The notes: a model not told the origin generated them from the sequence alone. A stretch of 23,863 nt of DNA from Acholeplasmataceae bacterium (GCA_030656435.1 JAUSOA010000253.1:1-23863), one strand, 5' to 3'; counted from the first letter of the stretch, positions 15,703 to 23,040 are shown. Numbers and translations are program-made.

Positions 15703-16907
15703 GAACTTACACCGAACCTTTTCATATATTTTTTAGATATAAACTTAATGGATAAATTTAAAATGAGTACGATAAATAAGATAATTAACGCGATGGTTGT
15801 CGATAATGCAATATTTGCTGGCTCATCTGCCATCATTGACCAAATATGTACTGCAAGTGATGTAGATTGCCCTGTTAGGGATATATCATCTTTGATTGCT
15901 GTACCAATTGCGAATACCAACGCAGCACTTTCTCCGATAATTCTTCCTATTGCGAGTAGAGTTGCAGTAAGTATTCCAGGAAATGCACTCGGGAGTATGA
16001 CATTGAATGTGGTTTGTGACTTGCTTGCACCGAGTGCTAATGATGCATATCTGTAATCATCTGGGACAACCTTTAGGCTTTCTTCAGTCGTTCGAATCAC
16101 TACTGGAAGTAAGATAACCGCTAATGTCATCGCGCCTGATATAATGTTTCCTCCTGTAGCATTTGTGATGTTAACGATAAAGGGTACAAATATTGCTAGT
16201 CCCATCAATCCATAAATAATTGAAGGTACTCCTGTTAATGTTTCAATAAATGATCGAACAAGTCTTGTAAATCGGTTATTTTTAGCATATTCATTTAAAT
16301 AAACTGCTGCTCCTACTCCTATTGGAAGTGCTAAAATGAGTGTTAATCCAATTAAGTAAAGTGTTGTAATAATTGAACCTCTAATGCCTCCACCAGTAGT
16401 TGTAAATTCTGGTTCTCTAAAATCATCTTGAAGATTCAGTTCATTAATCATTCTTTCTGCGCCATATCTTGATAATGAGGTCGGGCTTGCCTCATAGGCA
16501 ATTCGAATAATACTAAAATCTTCATCCAGTTTTAAAAACTCAGTCCCAGTCCCTTTATTAATCATTTCATTAAATGGAGAATTCGGGTGTACATAATAAA
16601 CTTCTATCACATTTTTCCCTAATAGATCAATCCCGTCAGTTAATGCAATCCCCCATTTTGATGAGTAATAAACACCATCAGGTATTGTCTTGGTTGGGCT
16701 GCAGTTACATAGCGTTTGATCATCTTTTGTATCAGCGATATAATTTAATGCTTGGTAATTGTTAGTGATTAAATCTAGATTTAAAAGCTTAAGACCGTTG
16801 GATGCTACATAAAATATAATTAAAGATAGGGTAACAAGACTGAAAAATGATGCTGCGTAGGTTATGATTTGAAGAAATAAATCGTTTCTTTTTCGCTTAT
16901 TTAACAT
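15699..16907 (-). CDS. pstA: Phosphate ABC transporter permease PstA with a large external insertion
   Basis: This 402-residue permease forms the membrane channel with PstC. Helix 1 spans about residues 12-36. The transport core begins at GGGIRGSIITTLYLIGLTL (about 172 on) and has the ATPase-contact loop EESLKVVPDDYRYASLALGAS. Family members are usually near 280-310 residues; the surplus of roughly 100 residues lies at about 45-165, between helix 1 and the core, on the extracytoplasmic side. This insert contains a CNC pair and no motif I recognise. The start codon lies inside the end of pstC (11-bp overlap) with an AGGTAGG site. It could be extra docking surface for the unusual PstS. Confidence 0.92.
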   Translation of the reverse strand: MLNKRKRNDLFLQIITYAASFFSLVTLSLIIFYVASNGLKLLNLDLITNNYQALNYIADTKDDQTLCNCSPTKTIPDGVYYSSKWGIALTDGIDLLGKNVIEVYYVHPNSPFNEMINKGTGTEFLKLDEDFSIIRIAYEASPTSLSRYGAERMINELNLQDDFREPEFTTTGGGIRGSIITTLYLIGLTLILALPIGVGAAVYLNEYAKNNRFTRLVRSFIETLTGVPSIIYGLMGLAIFVPFIVNITNATGGNIISGAMTLAVILLPVVIRTTEESLKVVPDDYRYASLALGASKSQTTFNVILPSAFPGILTATLLAIGRIIGESAALVFAIGTAIKDDISLTGQSTSLAVHIWSMMADEPANIALSTTIALIILFIVLILNLSIKFISKKYMKRFGVSS

Positions 16908-17844
16908 TCACATTACCTACCTTTCTCTTAATAGCATTTAAGGATAGGTTGGTTAGAACAATTACAACCATTAGTACAAGACCTACGGAAAATCTTATAT
17001 TATAATCTAGTCCTGCAGACTCCTTCATGCCTTCTAGCATGGTAGTTGTTAATGTACTTGTGGTATCTAGGATATCAAAGGATAGTCCTGATCTTCTCCC
17101 TCCCGCTACTAAAGAGACTGCAGTAGCTTCTCCGAGCGCACGACCAACTCCAAGAATTGCTGATGTAAATATCCCTGACTTTGCAGCTGCTAAAACAACC
17201 TTAAAATGTGTTTGTGTCGGACTTGATCCTAGAGCAAGTGATCCTTCAATTAACGTTTTATCAACAGATCGAATAGAGACCTCTGAAATTGTGGTAATCG
17301 TTGGTATCGTCATTAATGCAAGGATAATCACAGTAGAAAGCACTGAATTTCCGCCCTTGGATTGATAGCCTAGAATTGCACTAAAATCATAAACGATTTT
17401 TAAGATGAAACCTGCTCCAAATAGACCATAAATGATAGATGGAATCGAAGCTAATATTTCAATAACAGTTCTTAAAATCTCTGCCAGTTTTTTTGGTGCT
17501 ATTTTAGCGATAAAAAGGGCAGTCAATACACCAATAGGAAATGAAATCAAAAGCGATAATGTAACCACATAAATCGTACTAATAATAATAAAGCCAACAC
17601 TATATAAATTTGATTGAAAGGTAGGTCCTATGAGCCATGTATCCCCAGTTAAAAAGGGCAGTACAGGAACACTACCTAACCCTCCATTATTCGTAATAAA
17701 TGGTGTCAACCCTTTCGCGATAATCACTCCAGCGATAATAAAGATAAATGAACCCGAAAGGATTGCTAATCCTTTAAGGATTTGTTCAACTGTAATATCA
17801 ATGAGTGCATTTTTTTGGAATTTTTTCTTGATTGTATGCTGCAT
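16897..17844 (-). CDS. pstC: Phosphate ABC transporter permease PstC
   Basis: This 315-residue permease pairs with PstA. Helix 1 lies at about 25-48. The F-x-TGDTW-x-GPTFQSNLYSVGFIIISTIYV segment and SIRSVDKTLIEGSLALGSSPTQT (the ATPase-contact loop) are typical of PstC, as are the RALGEATAVSLVAGG and SLVLMVVI-like C-terminal helices. Length is normal. It is preceded by GAAAGGA and a gap of 70 nt containing a strong hairpin after pstS, and it overlaps pstA. Confidence 0.95.
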   Translation of the reverse strand: MQHTIKKKFQKNALIDITVEQILKGLAILSGSFIFIIAGVIIAKGLTPFITNNGGLGSVPVLPFLTGDTWLIGPTFQSNLYSVGFIIISTIYVVTLSLLISFPIGVLTALFIAKIAPKKLAEILRTVIEILASIPSIIYGLFGAGFILKIVYDFSAILGYQSKGGNSVLSTVIILALMTIPTITTISEVSIRSVDKTLIEGSLALGSSPTQTHFKVVLAAAKSGIFTSAILGVGRALGEATAVSLVAGGRRSGLSFDILDTTSTLTTTMLEGMKESAGLDYNIRFSVGLVLMVVIVLTNLSLNAIKRKVGNVNVK

Positions 17845-17870
17845 ATCATGTATTCCTTTCTACTGAAACA

Positions 17871-17892
17871 AGGGACTCAAGGAAGAGTCCCT
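17871..17892 (-). other. Intergenic stem-loop between pstS and pstC
   Basis: A perfect 8-bp stem (AGGGACTC/GAGTCCCT) with a 6-nt loop follows the pstS stop by 22 nt. There is no T-tract, so read-through into pstC is expected. It probably protects the pstS message or sets a higher pstS than pstC level. Confidence 0.65.
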
Positions 17893-17914
17893 CATTACAC
17901 GTTGTTTTTACTTA

Positions 17915-18844
17915 CTATTCGTTTGGAACGTCAGCCCAAGTTAGGTAGGTTCCATTATAAATTTTCTTTAATGTGTCTGCTGTAACATTATCAATAGGAT
18001 TATTCTTATGAACGATTGCAACAATTGCATCCCATGCAAGTTGTCCATATTGACTAGCTGTAACATTTGCAAGCTCAGTTGTCGTAAATGGTCTTGATGA
18101 GAATCCAACATCCTTACCAACTGTTTGATCTTTCGTGTCACCATTGGTTCTCTTCCAACCATCACCTGAACCTGTATGATCATGCTCTGCAACGAAGTTA
18201 CCAGCTTTAGCAGTAAATGCTGCAGTTAACGCTTCAGCCACCTTTTGGATTGAATCTGATCCACCAAATCTTACTGTTACTGTGCTATTGTTTTGTTGAG
18301 TTACTGGGTAGTTCGCCTTGATAGAATCCCATGTAACTGTTTTGGGTAATGCAATTGCACCTGCATTGTTGATGATATCTGATGCATCTGTTGTTCCAAG
18401 AAATGCTACAAATGCATGCACTAAATCTTGAACTGTTTGTGATGGAAAATCTCCATCAACTCTAATCATCCACATGAAAGGACGCTTTAAATCATAGGTA
18501 TTATTGATAACATTCGCTTCTGTTGGAGCAACACCATTGAAATATAGGCCCTTAACTGAACTGTTTAAGCTTGATGTTGAAATATAGCCAATGCCGTACT
18601 CATCAATAGTCATCGCGTTTAATTGTGCTGTGTTATCTCTAATAACAAAACCAGTCACTAATACTGAGTCTGATTTAGATGCTTCAGTAAAACCAATACC
18701 ATTCATAAAACCATCTCTTGTTCCTGATGTTGTATCTCTTGTGTATACGGTAATCTTTGATTCCATTTTAAAGTCTTCTTTTGGTGTACATGCTACTAGT
18801 GTTAATACGAGTGCAAGCATGAACATTGTGATCAATTTTCTCAT
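17915..18844 (-). CDS. pstS: Phosphate-binding lipoprotein PstS, apparently circularly permuted
   Basis: This 309-residue extracytoplasmic protein delivers phosphate to PstC/PstA. A lipoprotein signal ends in LVAC (Cys19). The recognisable PstS motifs are all present but in swapped order. Residues 31-125 match what is normally the second half: ITVYTRDTTSGTRDGF, then IGYIS near 85-89, GVAPT and LKRPF. Residues 188-309 match the normal first half: VTVRFGGSDSIQKVAEAL, a TGSGDG loop near 224, DVGFSSR near 245-251, DAIVAIVHKNNPIDN, and the final KKIYNGTYLTWADV. In ordinary PstS that last motif leads straight into the VTR-x-x-SGTR motif. Double stops (TAG TAA) end the gene. Position at the head of the pst operon supports the phosphate role. 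Confidence 0.9.
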   Translation of the reverse strand: MRKLITMFMLALVLTLVACTPKEDFKMESKITVYTRDTTSGTRDGFMNGIGFTEASKSDSVLVTGFVIRDNTAQLNAMTIDEYGIGYISTSSLNSSVKGLYFNGVAPTEANVINNTYDLKRPFMWMIRVDGDFPSQTVQDLVHAFVAFLGTTDASDIINNAGAIALPKTVTWDSIKANYPVTQQNNSTVTVRFGGSDSIQKVAEALTAAFTAKAGNFVAEHDHTGSGDGWKRTNGDTKDQTVGKDVGFSSRPFTTTELANVTASQYGQLAWDAIVAIVHKNNPIDNVTADTLKKIYNGTYLTWADVPNE

Positions 18845-18877
18845 TTTTTAATCTCCTTATTTTCTTATTTCAAATCG

Positions 18878-18883
18878 ATTATA
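18878..18883 (-). promoter_or_regulatory. -10 element of the pst operon promoter
   Basis: A perfect TATAAT faces pstS, giving a start near 18871 and a leader of about 27 nt. The -35 hexamer 17 nt upstream (TTTCAC) is only a partial match, as expected for a promoter that depends on a response regulator bound next to it. Confidence 0.7.
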
Positions 18884-18904
18884 TAGAAATTCTTAATTTC
18901 GTGA

Positions 18905-18943
18905 AACCAAGAACAAGTAAGGCTTATGTAAAGATATTGTAAA
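18905..18943 (-). promoter_or_regulatory. Pho-box-like array of 11-bp direct repeats upstream of pstS
   Basis: On the minus strand TTTACA (18938-18943), TTTACA (18927-18932), CTTACT (18916-18921) and the weaker TTGGTT (18905-18910) recur every 11 bp. This is the spacing and sequence type of PhoP boxes in Bacillus (TT-x-ACA with 5-bp gaps). The array abuts the -35 region, the usual activating position. The gene for a PhoB/PhoP regulator lies in the same operon. Confidence 0.75.
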
Positions 18944-18944
18944 T

Positions 18945-18974
18945 AGAAAAAAGAACCCTTAATGAAAGAGTTCT
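18945..18974 (-). terminator. Terminator of the ABC-2 exporter operon
   Basis: AGAACTC and GGGTTCT form a 7-bp stem (one G-U pair) with an 9-nt loop, followed by TTTTTTCTAT on the minus strand. It lies 26 nt after the permease stop and next to the Pho-box array. Confidence 0.85.
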
Positions 18975-19000
18975 ATTGGTAAATTTTGATTGTTCTATTC

Positions 19001-19894
19001 TTATTTTCCTATTTTTTTATTCATATTTCTGTATGCAATTGAAAGGAGTCCAAATCCAAGCAAAACTGAAGCTGCAAGAATGATCCATATGTTTAAATCA
19101 TTCCCGAGGACACCAATTTCGTTTGTTCCATAAAATTTCCCAATTTCAGGAATTCCTTGAACAGGAAATCCTGTTTCAGATACGAGTGCAGCATAGGGTT
19201 CATCTAATATGACTTTTTTTAGAAGTATCGTCATATGTGTGAAAGGGACAAGTGATGCAACGTTTGCCATCGATTTTCCTAATACAAATAAGGGCATGTA
19301 GATTCCTGATATAAAACCGATTAAAGTTCCTAAAACACCTGATAATGTTCCAAAGGCGTTGACTGACTTCAAGAGTGTGGTTAAGAAAATCATAAGTGTT
19401 GCTGATATAAATGTAAATAATATGATTAGACCTGAAGCCTTTATCACCGTTTCAAATGAATACCAGTAATTAGAGAATACTCCAACATAAATAACTGTTA
19501 AAACCCACATAAATAATGTCAAAGCTGCAGTCACCATAATAGATGTAATGTAATAACTTAGAATGATTTTATATCTTTTCACTGGAGTAACTAAGAATCC
19601 ATCTAATCTTCTATATTCAAGATCAGTAATCACATTTCCCATGACACCAAGTGAAAGGGAGACTGTGTTAATGACTAGCACACCACCCATAATGACACTC
19701 GTTGATAAGAAGGTCTTTAATTGATCACTAACAACAAACTCTCCGAAGTTCGAATCATCGACATACTGTCTCCCGATGAATAGGAAATATAGAGCAAGCA
19801 GGATAAGCACGCTCAAGAATGAAAAGAAGACTGCTGTTTTATCTCTTAAAAAGATGAGTGTATTTCTTTTGACCATATTCGATAAATCATACAT
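19001..19894 (-). CDS. ABC-2 type exporter permease
   Basis: This 297-residue membrane protein has about six helices: one after the short N-terminus (residues 18-38), then a large external loop (about 40-70), helices near 75-95, 122-148, 160-185, 192-215, and a final helix near 265-285. The N-terminal FLRDKTAVFFSF segment and the FLVTPVKRYKI cytoplasmic loop are typical of DrrB/ABC-2 permeases. The ATG at 19894 is chosen because GGAGGTG lies 7 nt upstream and it opens into the standard N-terminus; the upstream Met in frame would add 11 unrelated residues. It overlaps the ATPase gene by 8 bp, so the two form one exporter. The cargo (drug, lipid or peptide) cannot be inferred. Confidence 0.9.
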   Translation of the reverse strand: MYDLSNMVKRNTLIFLRDKTAVFFSFLSVLILLALYFLFIGRQYVDDSNFGEFVVSDQLKTFLSTSVIMGGVLVINTVSLSLGVMGNVITDLEYRRLDGFLVTPVKRYKIILSYYITSIMVTAALTLFMWVLTVIYVGVFSNYWYSFETVIKASGLIILFTFISATLMIFLTTLLKSVNAFGTLSGVLGTLIGFISGIYMPLFVLGKSMANVASLVPFTHMTILLKKVILDEPYAALVSETGFPVQGIPEIGKFYGTNEIGVLGNDLNIWIILAASVLLGFGLLSIAYRNMNKKIGK

Positions 19895-20792
19895 GGTGCT
19901 CACCTCCAACCACATTGAGAAACACATCGTCCATTGTCCCTTTAAGGACTTCGAACTGCTTTATATTATCCTTCATTTGGTTGATTAATGTGATTGCATC
20001 GGAAGCATCTTCAACAGCGATAATGTATTGATCTGCTATTTTTTCGTATGCTCTTTGGATTGAAGATAGATCATCAACCATGATTTTCTTATCAATTGGC
20101 ACAATTTTTAGTCTATCAAAACTATATTTTTGCTTAAGTGCTGCAGGTGTTCCTTCAGCAACGATTTTACCTTTATTGATAATCACTACATGATCTGCAT
20201 TCGATGCCTCTTCCATATAGTGCGTTGTTAAAAAAATTGTCATTTGATGATTATTCTTTAGATCATCTATGACCTTCCACACGACTTGTCTTGTTTCAGG
20301 GTCTAATCCAGTTGTTGGTTCATCAAGTAGTAATATTTCTGGGTTTGAAAATAGTGCGCGAGCAATTTCTGCTCTTCTTTTTTGTCCACCAGAGAGAGTT
20401 TTATATCGTTGATTCTCAAATTCAGAGAAATTTAAATATGATTTGAGTTCTTCATATCTTTTCATGACTTGTCTCTTGTCATTCATATATAAAGATCCGC
20501 GGTAAATTAGGTTTTCCTTAACTGTTAAATCGTTATCTAGGACATTGTTTTGAAAAACGACACCAATTTTATTTCTAAAATATACATCATCTGTCTGTTC
20601 ATTTAAATACACCTTGCCACTATTGGCATCGAGTAAGGTTGTCATAATATTAATCGTTGTTGACTTACCTGCACCATTTGGCCCTAAAAAAGCAAAAAGA
20701 CTTCCTCTTCTAACTGAAAAGGAAATGTCATTGACGGCTAAAACATCGCCATAGCTTTTGACGAGATTTTCAACCCTTACGATATAATCCAT
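19887..20792 (-). CDS. ABC-2 exporter ATP-binding protein
   Basis: This 301-residue ATPase of the DrrA/CcmA type has Walker A GPNGAGKST (about 38-46), the signature LSGGQKRR (near 136), Walker B EILLLDEPTTGLDP, and the switch His in TTHYMEEA. The C-terminal 80 residues, ending LKGTMDDVFLNVVG, are the accessory domain of this subfamily. The ATG at 20792 (MDYIVRVENLVKSYG) is preferred over the one at 20810, which lies inside the target duplication of the insertion element and so is adventitious. A GGGG-containing ribosome site lies 7 nt upstream. Its promoter has been pushed 1.7 kb away by the insertion sequence. Confidence 0.92.
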   Translation of the reverse strand: MDYIVRVENLVKSYGDVLAVNDISFSVRRGSLFAFLGPNGAGKSTTINIMTTLLDANSGKVYLNEQTDDVYFRNKIGVVFQNNVLDNDLTVKENLIYRGSLYMNDKRQVMKRYEELKSYLNFSEFENQRYKTLSGGQKRRAEIARALFSNPEILLLDEPTTGLDPETRQVVWKVIDDLKNNHQMTIFLTTHYMEEASNADHVVIINKGKIVAEGTPAALKQKYSFDRLKIVPIDKKIMVDDLSSIQRAYEKIADQYIIAVEDASDAITLINQMKDNIKQFEVLKGTMDDVFLNVVGGEHHV

Positions 20793-20807
20793 AGAAATAC
20801 CCCATTT

Positions 20808-20815
20808 CATGTTTT
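20808..20815. repeat. Target-site duplication, left copy
   Basis: CATGTTTT directly abuts the left end of the insertion sequence and is identical to the 8 bases after the right end. Confidence 0.93.
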
Positions 20816-20816
20816 G

Positions 20817-20846
20817 GTAGTGTCAAAATTTAAAAATTTGACCTAC
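20817..20846. repeat. Subterminal palindrome at the left IS end
   Basis: GTAG-GTCAAA (with one bulged T) can pair with TTTGAC-CTAC around a 9-nt A/T loop, overlapping the left inverted repeat. The right end lacks the inner arm. It may shield the transposase gene from outside transcription. Confidence 0.6.
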
Positions 20847-20913
20847 TTTTTTCTATATTTTAAACTCTAATTATCCCTATAAAAAGAGTAGACAATCCCG
20901 TGTTATAATGAGT

Positions 20914-20919
20914 TTGGAC
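20914..20919 (+). promoter_or_regulatory. Candidate extended -10 of the transposase promoter
   Basis: TATAAT preceded by TGT (an extended -10) lies about 27 nt before the transposase ATG. No good -35 box is visible, so expression is probably weak. GGAG follows at 20930-20933. Confidence 0.5.
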
Positions 20920-20945
20920 ACAAATTACAAGGAGATTATCTACCT

Positions 20946-22496
20946 ATGCAAAGTATATCACAATTTACTCAATCTTTAAAGACTCTAGAACGCTCTATTT
21001 TTTTGTTAAACACTCATCTAGAACCAGTTATCTTAAGTGACTCCATACCTGAAGGATTTGAAGCACTTTTTGAATTTTATGAAATAGAGACCATGCTCGA
21101 GCAAGCGACTCAAACTATTGAAGAACTAAGCACGATTTTTTCACCCTTAGTCACACTCTTTAAAACAGCAACAATGAAGCGAAAGACGAAAGATTTTATG
21201 GAGCCTTATGCTAGTTTTATCATCGATGGACCACCATTGGTTCAAAGTAGAATGAAACAACTTTCTTTCGATGATATTATGAGTGAGTTATCTGATCCAC
21301 CCAAACCTATTCAAAGACGTAAACCATTGGACTATCAAGGAGTATGTATAAATTGTGGGGCACCTAATGGTTATATTTATAAACATACACATGATCAGTT
21401 AATGTGCAAAATTTGTACACATACTTTTTCATTGAAGCCGACCTATCATGATGAGATCGTTCATCGATGTCCGCATTGTGTGAACAAACTCATCCTTCAG
21501 CATGAACGAAAACACTTTGATACCTTACTATGTCCAAATGATAGTTGTAAATTCTATCTAGAAAACAAGAAATCTTTAAAGCACGGAGATGTTAAGCATC
21601 TCACCACACTCAATCACAATATCAAACTCAGGTATACATTTAGGCTATTTAACTTTAATCTCGAAGAGATTCAAGACAAATTACCTCTACATATTCGTTC
21701 TAAAATCGATTTATCGAACATTCATCATTCGCATCATACGCTTGGACTCATCTTGACTTACTATGTTAACTATGGTCTCTCATCTAGAAAGGTTTCTCGT
21801 ATCATGCTCGAGATACACGACATTCAAATATCACATCAAACGGTAGTAAACTACGCAGAAGCTGCAGCATCTATTCTAGAGTGTCTTAATCAACATTATC
21901 CTTATCAAATGGAGAATACCCTCACATTTGATGAGACATATATCAAAGTCAACGGAAAGAATCACTATGTCTTTTTCGGTTCTGACACAACACGTAAAAT
22001 CGTAACCTCTTACCGTATCTTTGAACATCGAAATACACAAAACGCAATCATTTCACTCCATCAAACATTCGCTAAGTTCAAAAATTTTCCAGATGATCTG
22101 AGTATCATCGCTGATGGGAATCCCATCTATAACGCTGCACAGGTGTTCTTTCACATGTATGATATTTCTTTCAATCTTTATCAAGTTATCGGTATCAAGA
22201 ACTCTGATCCAATTTCACTCAAATATCGTCACTTCAAGCAAGCTGAGGAGAGACTGAATAGGACGTATAAGCAAAACTATTATGGTACAAATGGTTATGG
22301 TAGTTTAAGAAACGCAAATGTGTATATTTCACTTTATGTCTCATTCTTCAATTTCTTAAGATCTCATTCATCTCTAAAGGGTAGGACACCAGTTGAAATT
22401 GAAGTGTTGGAAGACACCAGAAACATGCCTATGAAATGGATTAAGCTCATTCAGTACACGAATGATTTCTTTAAATTAGGATCTTATATGAATTAG
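20946..22496 (+). CDS. DDE transposase of the IS6-like element, with zinc-ribbon N-terminal region
   Basis: This 516-residue enzyme cuts and joins the element's ends. Residues 1-125 are helical with no clear match. Next come two or three zinc-binding ribbons, with CINC...CKIC (about 133-158) and CPHC...CPNDSC (about 176-200). A helix-turn-helix follows near 275-300 (YGLSSRKVSRIML...ISHQTVVNYAEAA). The RNase H-like catalytic domain has Asp329 (TFDETYIKV), Asp390 (IIADGNPIY) and Glu434 (QAEERLNRTYKQ). The C-terminus has FLRSHSSLKGRTPVE. IS6 enzymes are usually near 230 residues, so the N-terminal half is an addition. The frame is intact, so it may be active. Confidence 0.92.
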   Translation: MQSISQFTQSLKTLERSIFLLNTHLEPVILSDSIPEGFEALFEFYEIETMLEQATQTIEELSTIFSPLVTLFKTATMKRKTKDFMEPYASFIIDGPPLVQSRMKQLSFDDIMSELSDPPKPIQRRKPLDYQGVCINCGAPNGYIYKHTHDQLMCKICTHTFSLKPTYHDEIVHRCPHCVNKLILQHERKHFDTLLCPNDSCKFYLENKKSLKHGDVKHLTTLNHNIKLRYTFRLFNFNLEEIQDKLPLHIRSKIDLSNIHHSHHTLGLILTYYVNYGLSSRKVSRIMLEIHDIQISHQTVVNYAEAAASILECLNQHYPYQMENTLTFDETYIKVNGKNHYVFFGSDTTRKIVTSYRIFEHRNTQNAIISLHQTFAKFKNFPDDLSIIADGNPIYNAAQVFFHMYDISFNLYQVIGIKNSDPISLKYRHFKQAEERLNRTYKQNYYGTNGYGSLRNANVYISLYVSFFNFLRSHSSLKGRTPVEIEVLEDTRNMPMKWIKLIQYTNDFFKLGSYMN

Positions 22497-22506
22497 TCGA
22501 ATTCAT
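22488..22506. repeat. Inverted repeat over the transposase stop codon
   Basis: ATGAATT and AATTCAT form a perfect 7-bp inverted repeat around AGTCG, spanning the TAG stop. It lacks a T-tract, so it is only a weak terminator candidate, just inside the right IS end. Confidence 0.5.
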
Positions 22507-22524
22507 GTAATATTTGACACTACC

Positions 22525-22532
22525 CATGTTTT
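22525..22532. repeat. Target-site duplication, right copy
   Basis: CATGTTTT follows the right inverted repeat directly and matches the left copy exactly. Confidence 0.93.
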
Positions 22533-22549
22533 CGTGTTTTCTCTTTGAT

Positions 22550-22578
22550 AGTATAGCATAATTATTTTCTATGGTAAA
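22550..22578 (-). promoter_or_regulatory. Displaced promoter of the ABC-2 exporter operon
   Basis: TTTACC (22573-22578), a 17-nt spacer and TATACT (22550-22555), preceded by TGC as an extended -10, point left toward the exporter genes. Without the IS, the start would lie about 34 nt before the ATPase ATG. The insertion now separates the two by over 1.7 kb. Confidence 0.6.
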
Positions 22579-22607
22579 TACTAGATTGGATGAAGTTAAT
22601 GTATTAT

Positions 22608-22964
22608 TTAATTGGATGAACAGCTAGACACCACAAGAAGAAACACAGCCATATAAGCAGCAAATGCACTGAATGGTGAAACTACAATTCCAATCAGGGT
22701 TTTATATATTTTCGTTTTAGTCATTTTTTTATCGACTTTTATTAAATAATAAAATAGACCAAAAATCCCGCAAAGGAAGTGAAAGGCATGATAGTATAAA
22801 ACAAACATAGCAAATTGCGTAAGAATCATAGGAGCTGCAACAACTACCTGAACTAATAGATATCCAATCCCAAAGAGAACAACACTAAGAATTAAAAGAA
22901 TCCAAGTTATTTTGAAAAATAGATTCTGAAACTTGGGAAATCGTGAAGTCTGTTGATTTTGCAT
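22608..22964 (-). CDS. Small membrane protein of unknown function
   Basis: This 118-residue protein has three or four membrane helices (about 15-40, 43-72 and 90-112, the middle stretch possibly two short helices), with a basic cytoplasmic loop KVDKKMTKTKIYKT between the second and third. GGAAGTG precedes the ATG and a plausible promoter lies 20 nt further up. The C-terminus ends in a short Ser/Cys tail. I do not recognise a family. It is encoded alone, and no terminator is visible before the exporter promoter, so its transcript may originally have run into that operon. Confidence 0.65.
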   Translation of the reverse strand: MQNQQTSRFPKFQNLFFKITWILLILSVVLFGIGYLLVQVVVAAPMILTQFAMFVLYYHAFHFLCGIFGLFYYLIKVDKKMTKTKIYKTLIGIVVSPFSAFAAYMAVFLLVVSSCSSN

Positions 22965-22985
22965 AAAATCACTTCCTTTTTTTAT

Positions 22986-23014
22986 ATTTTACAATAAATG
23001 AATGGTTGTGTATA
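22986..23014 (-). promoter_or_regulatory. Candidate promoter of the small membrane protein gene
   Basis: TATACA (23009-23014), a 17-nt spacer and TAAAAT (22986-22991) lie about 20 nt before the ATG. Both hexamers are imperfect, and the DNA is AT-rich. Confidence 0.45.
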
Positions 23015-23040
23015 TTAAAATGTTTTAGATGATATGCGAA

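Larger units (their letters stand above)
20816..22524 (+). mobile_element. Intact 1709-bp insertion sequence, IS6-like
   Basis: The element is bounded by perfect 12-bp inverted repeats, GGTAGTGTCAAA (20816-20827) and TTTGACACTACC (22513-22524), and by identical 8-bp direct repeats. One DDE transposase gene fills it. The GG...TGT ends, 8-bp duplication and TFDETYIKVNGK motif resemble the IS6 family, but the element is about twice the usual IS6 length because of an N-terminal extension of the transposase. Another 8-bp family is possible. The intact ends and perfect duplication suggest a recent move. Confidence 0.93.

Noticed and set aside
17027..17365. Plus-strand reading frame of 112 codons
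   Set aside because: It lies fully opposite pstC and has no start signal or recognisable content.
17871..17892. A full terminator between pstS and pstC
   Set aside because: The stem is strong but no T-tract follows, and pstC has no promoter of its own that I can see.
20793..20810. Upstream ATG adding six residues to the exporter ATPase
   Set aside because: It falls in the IS target duplication and lacks a ribosome site; the next ATG gives the standard family N-terminus.
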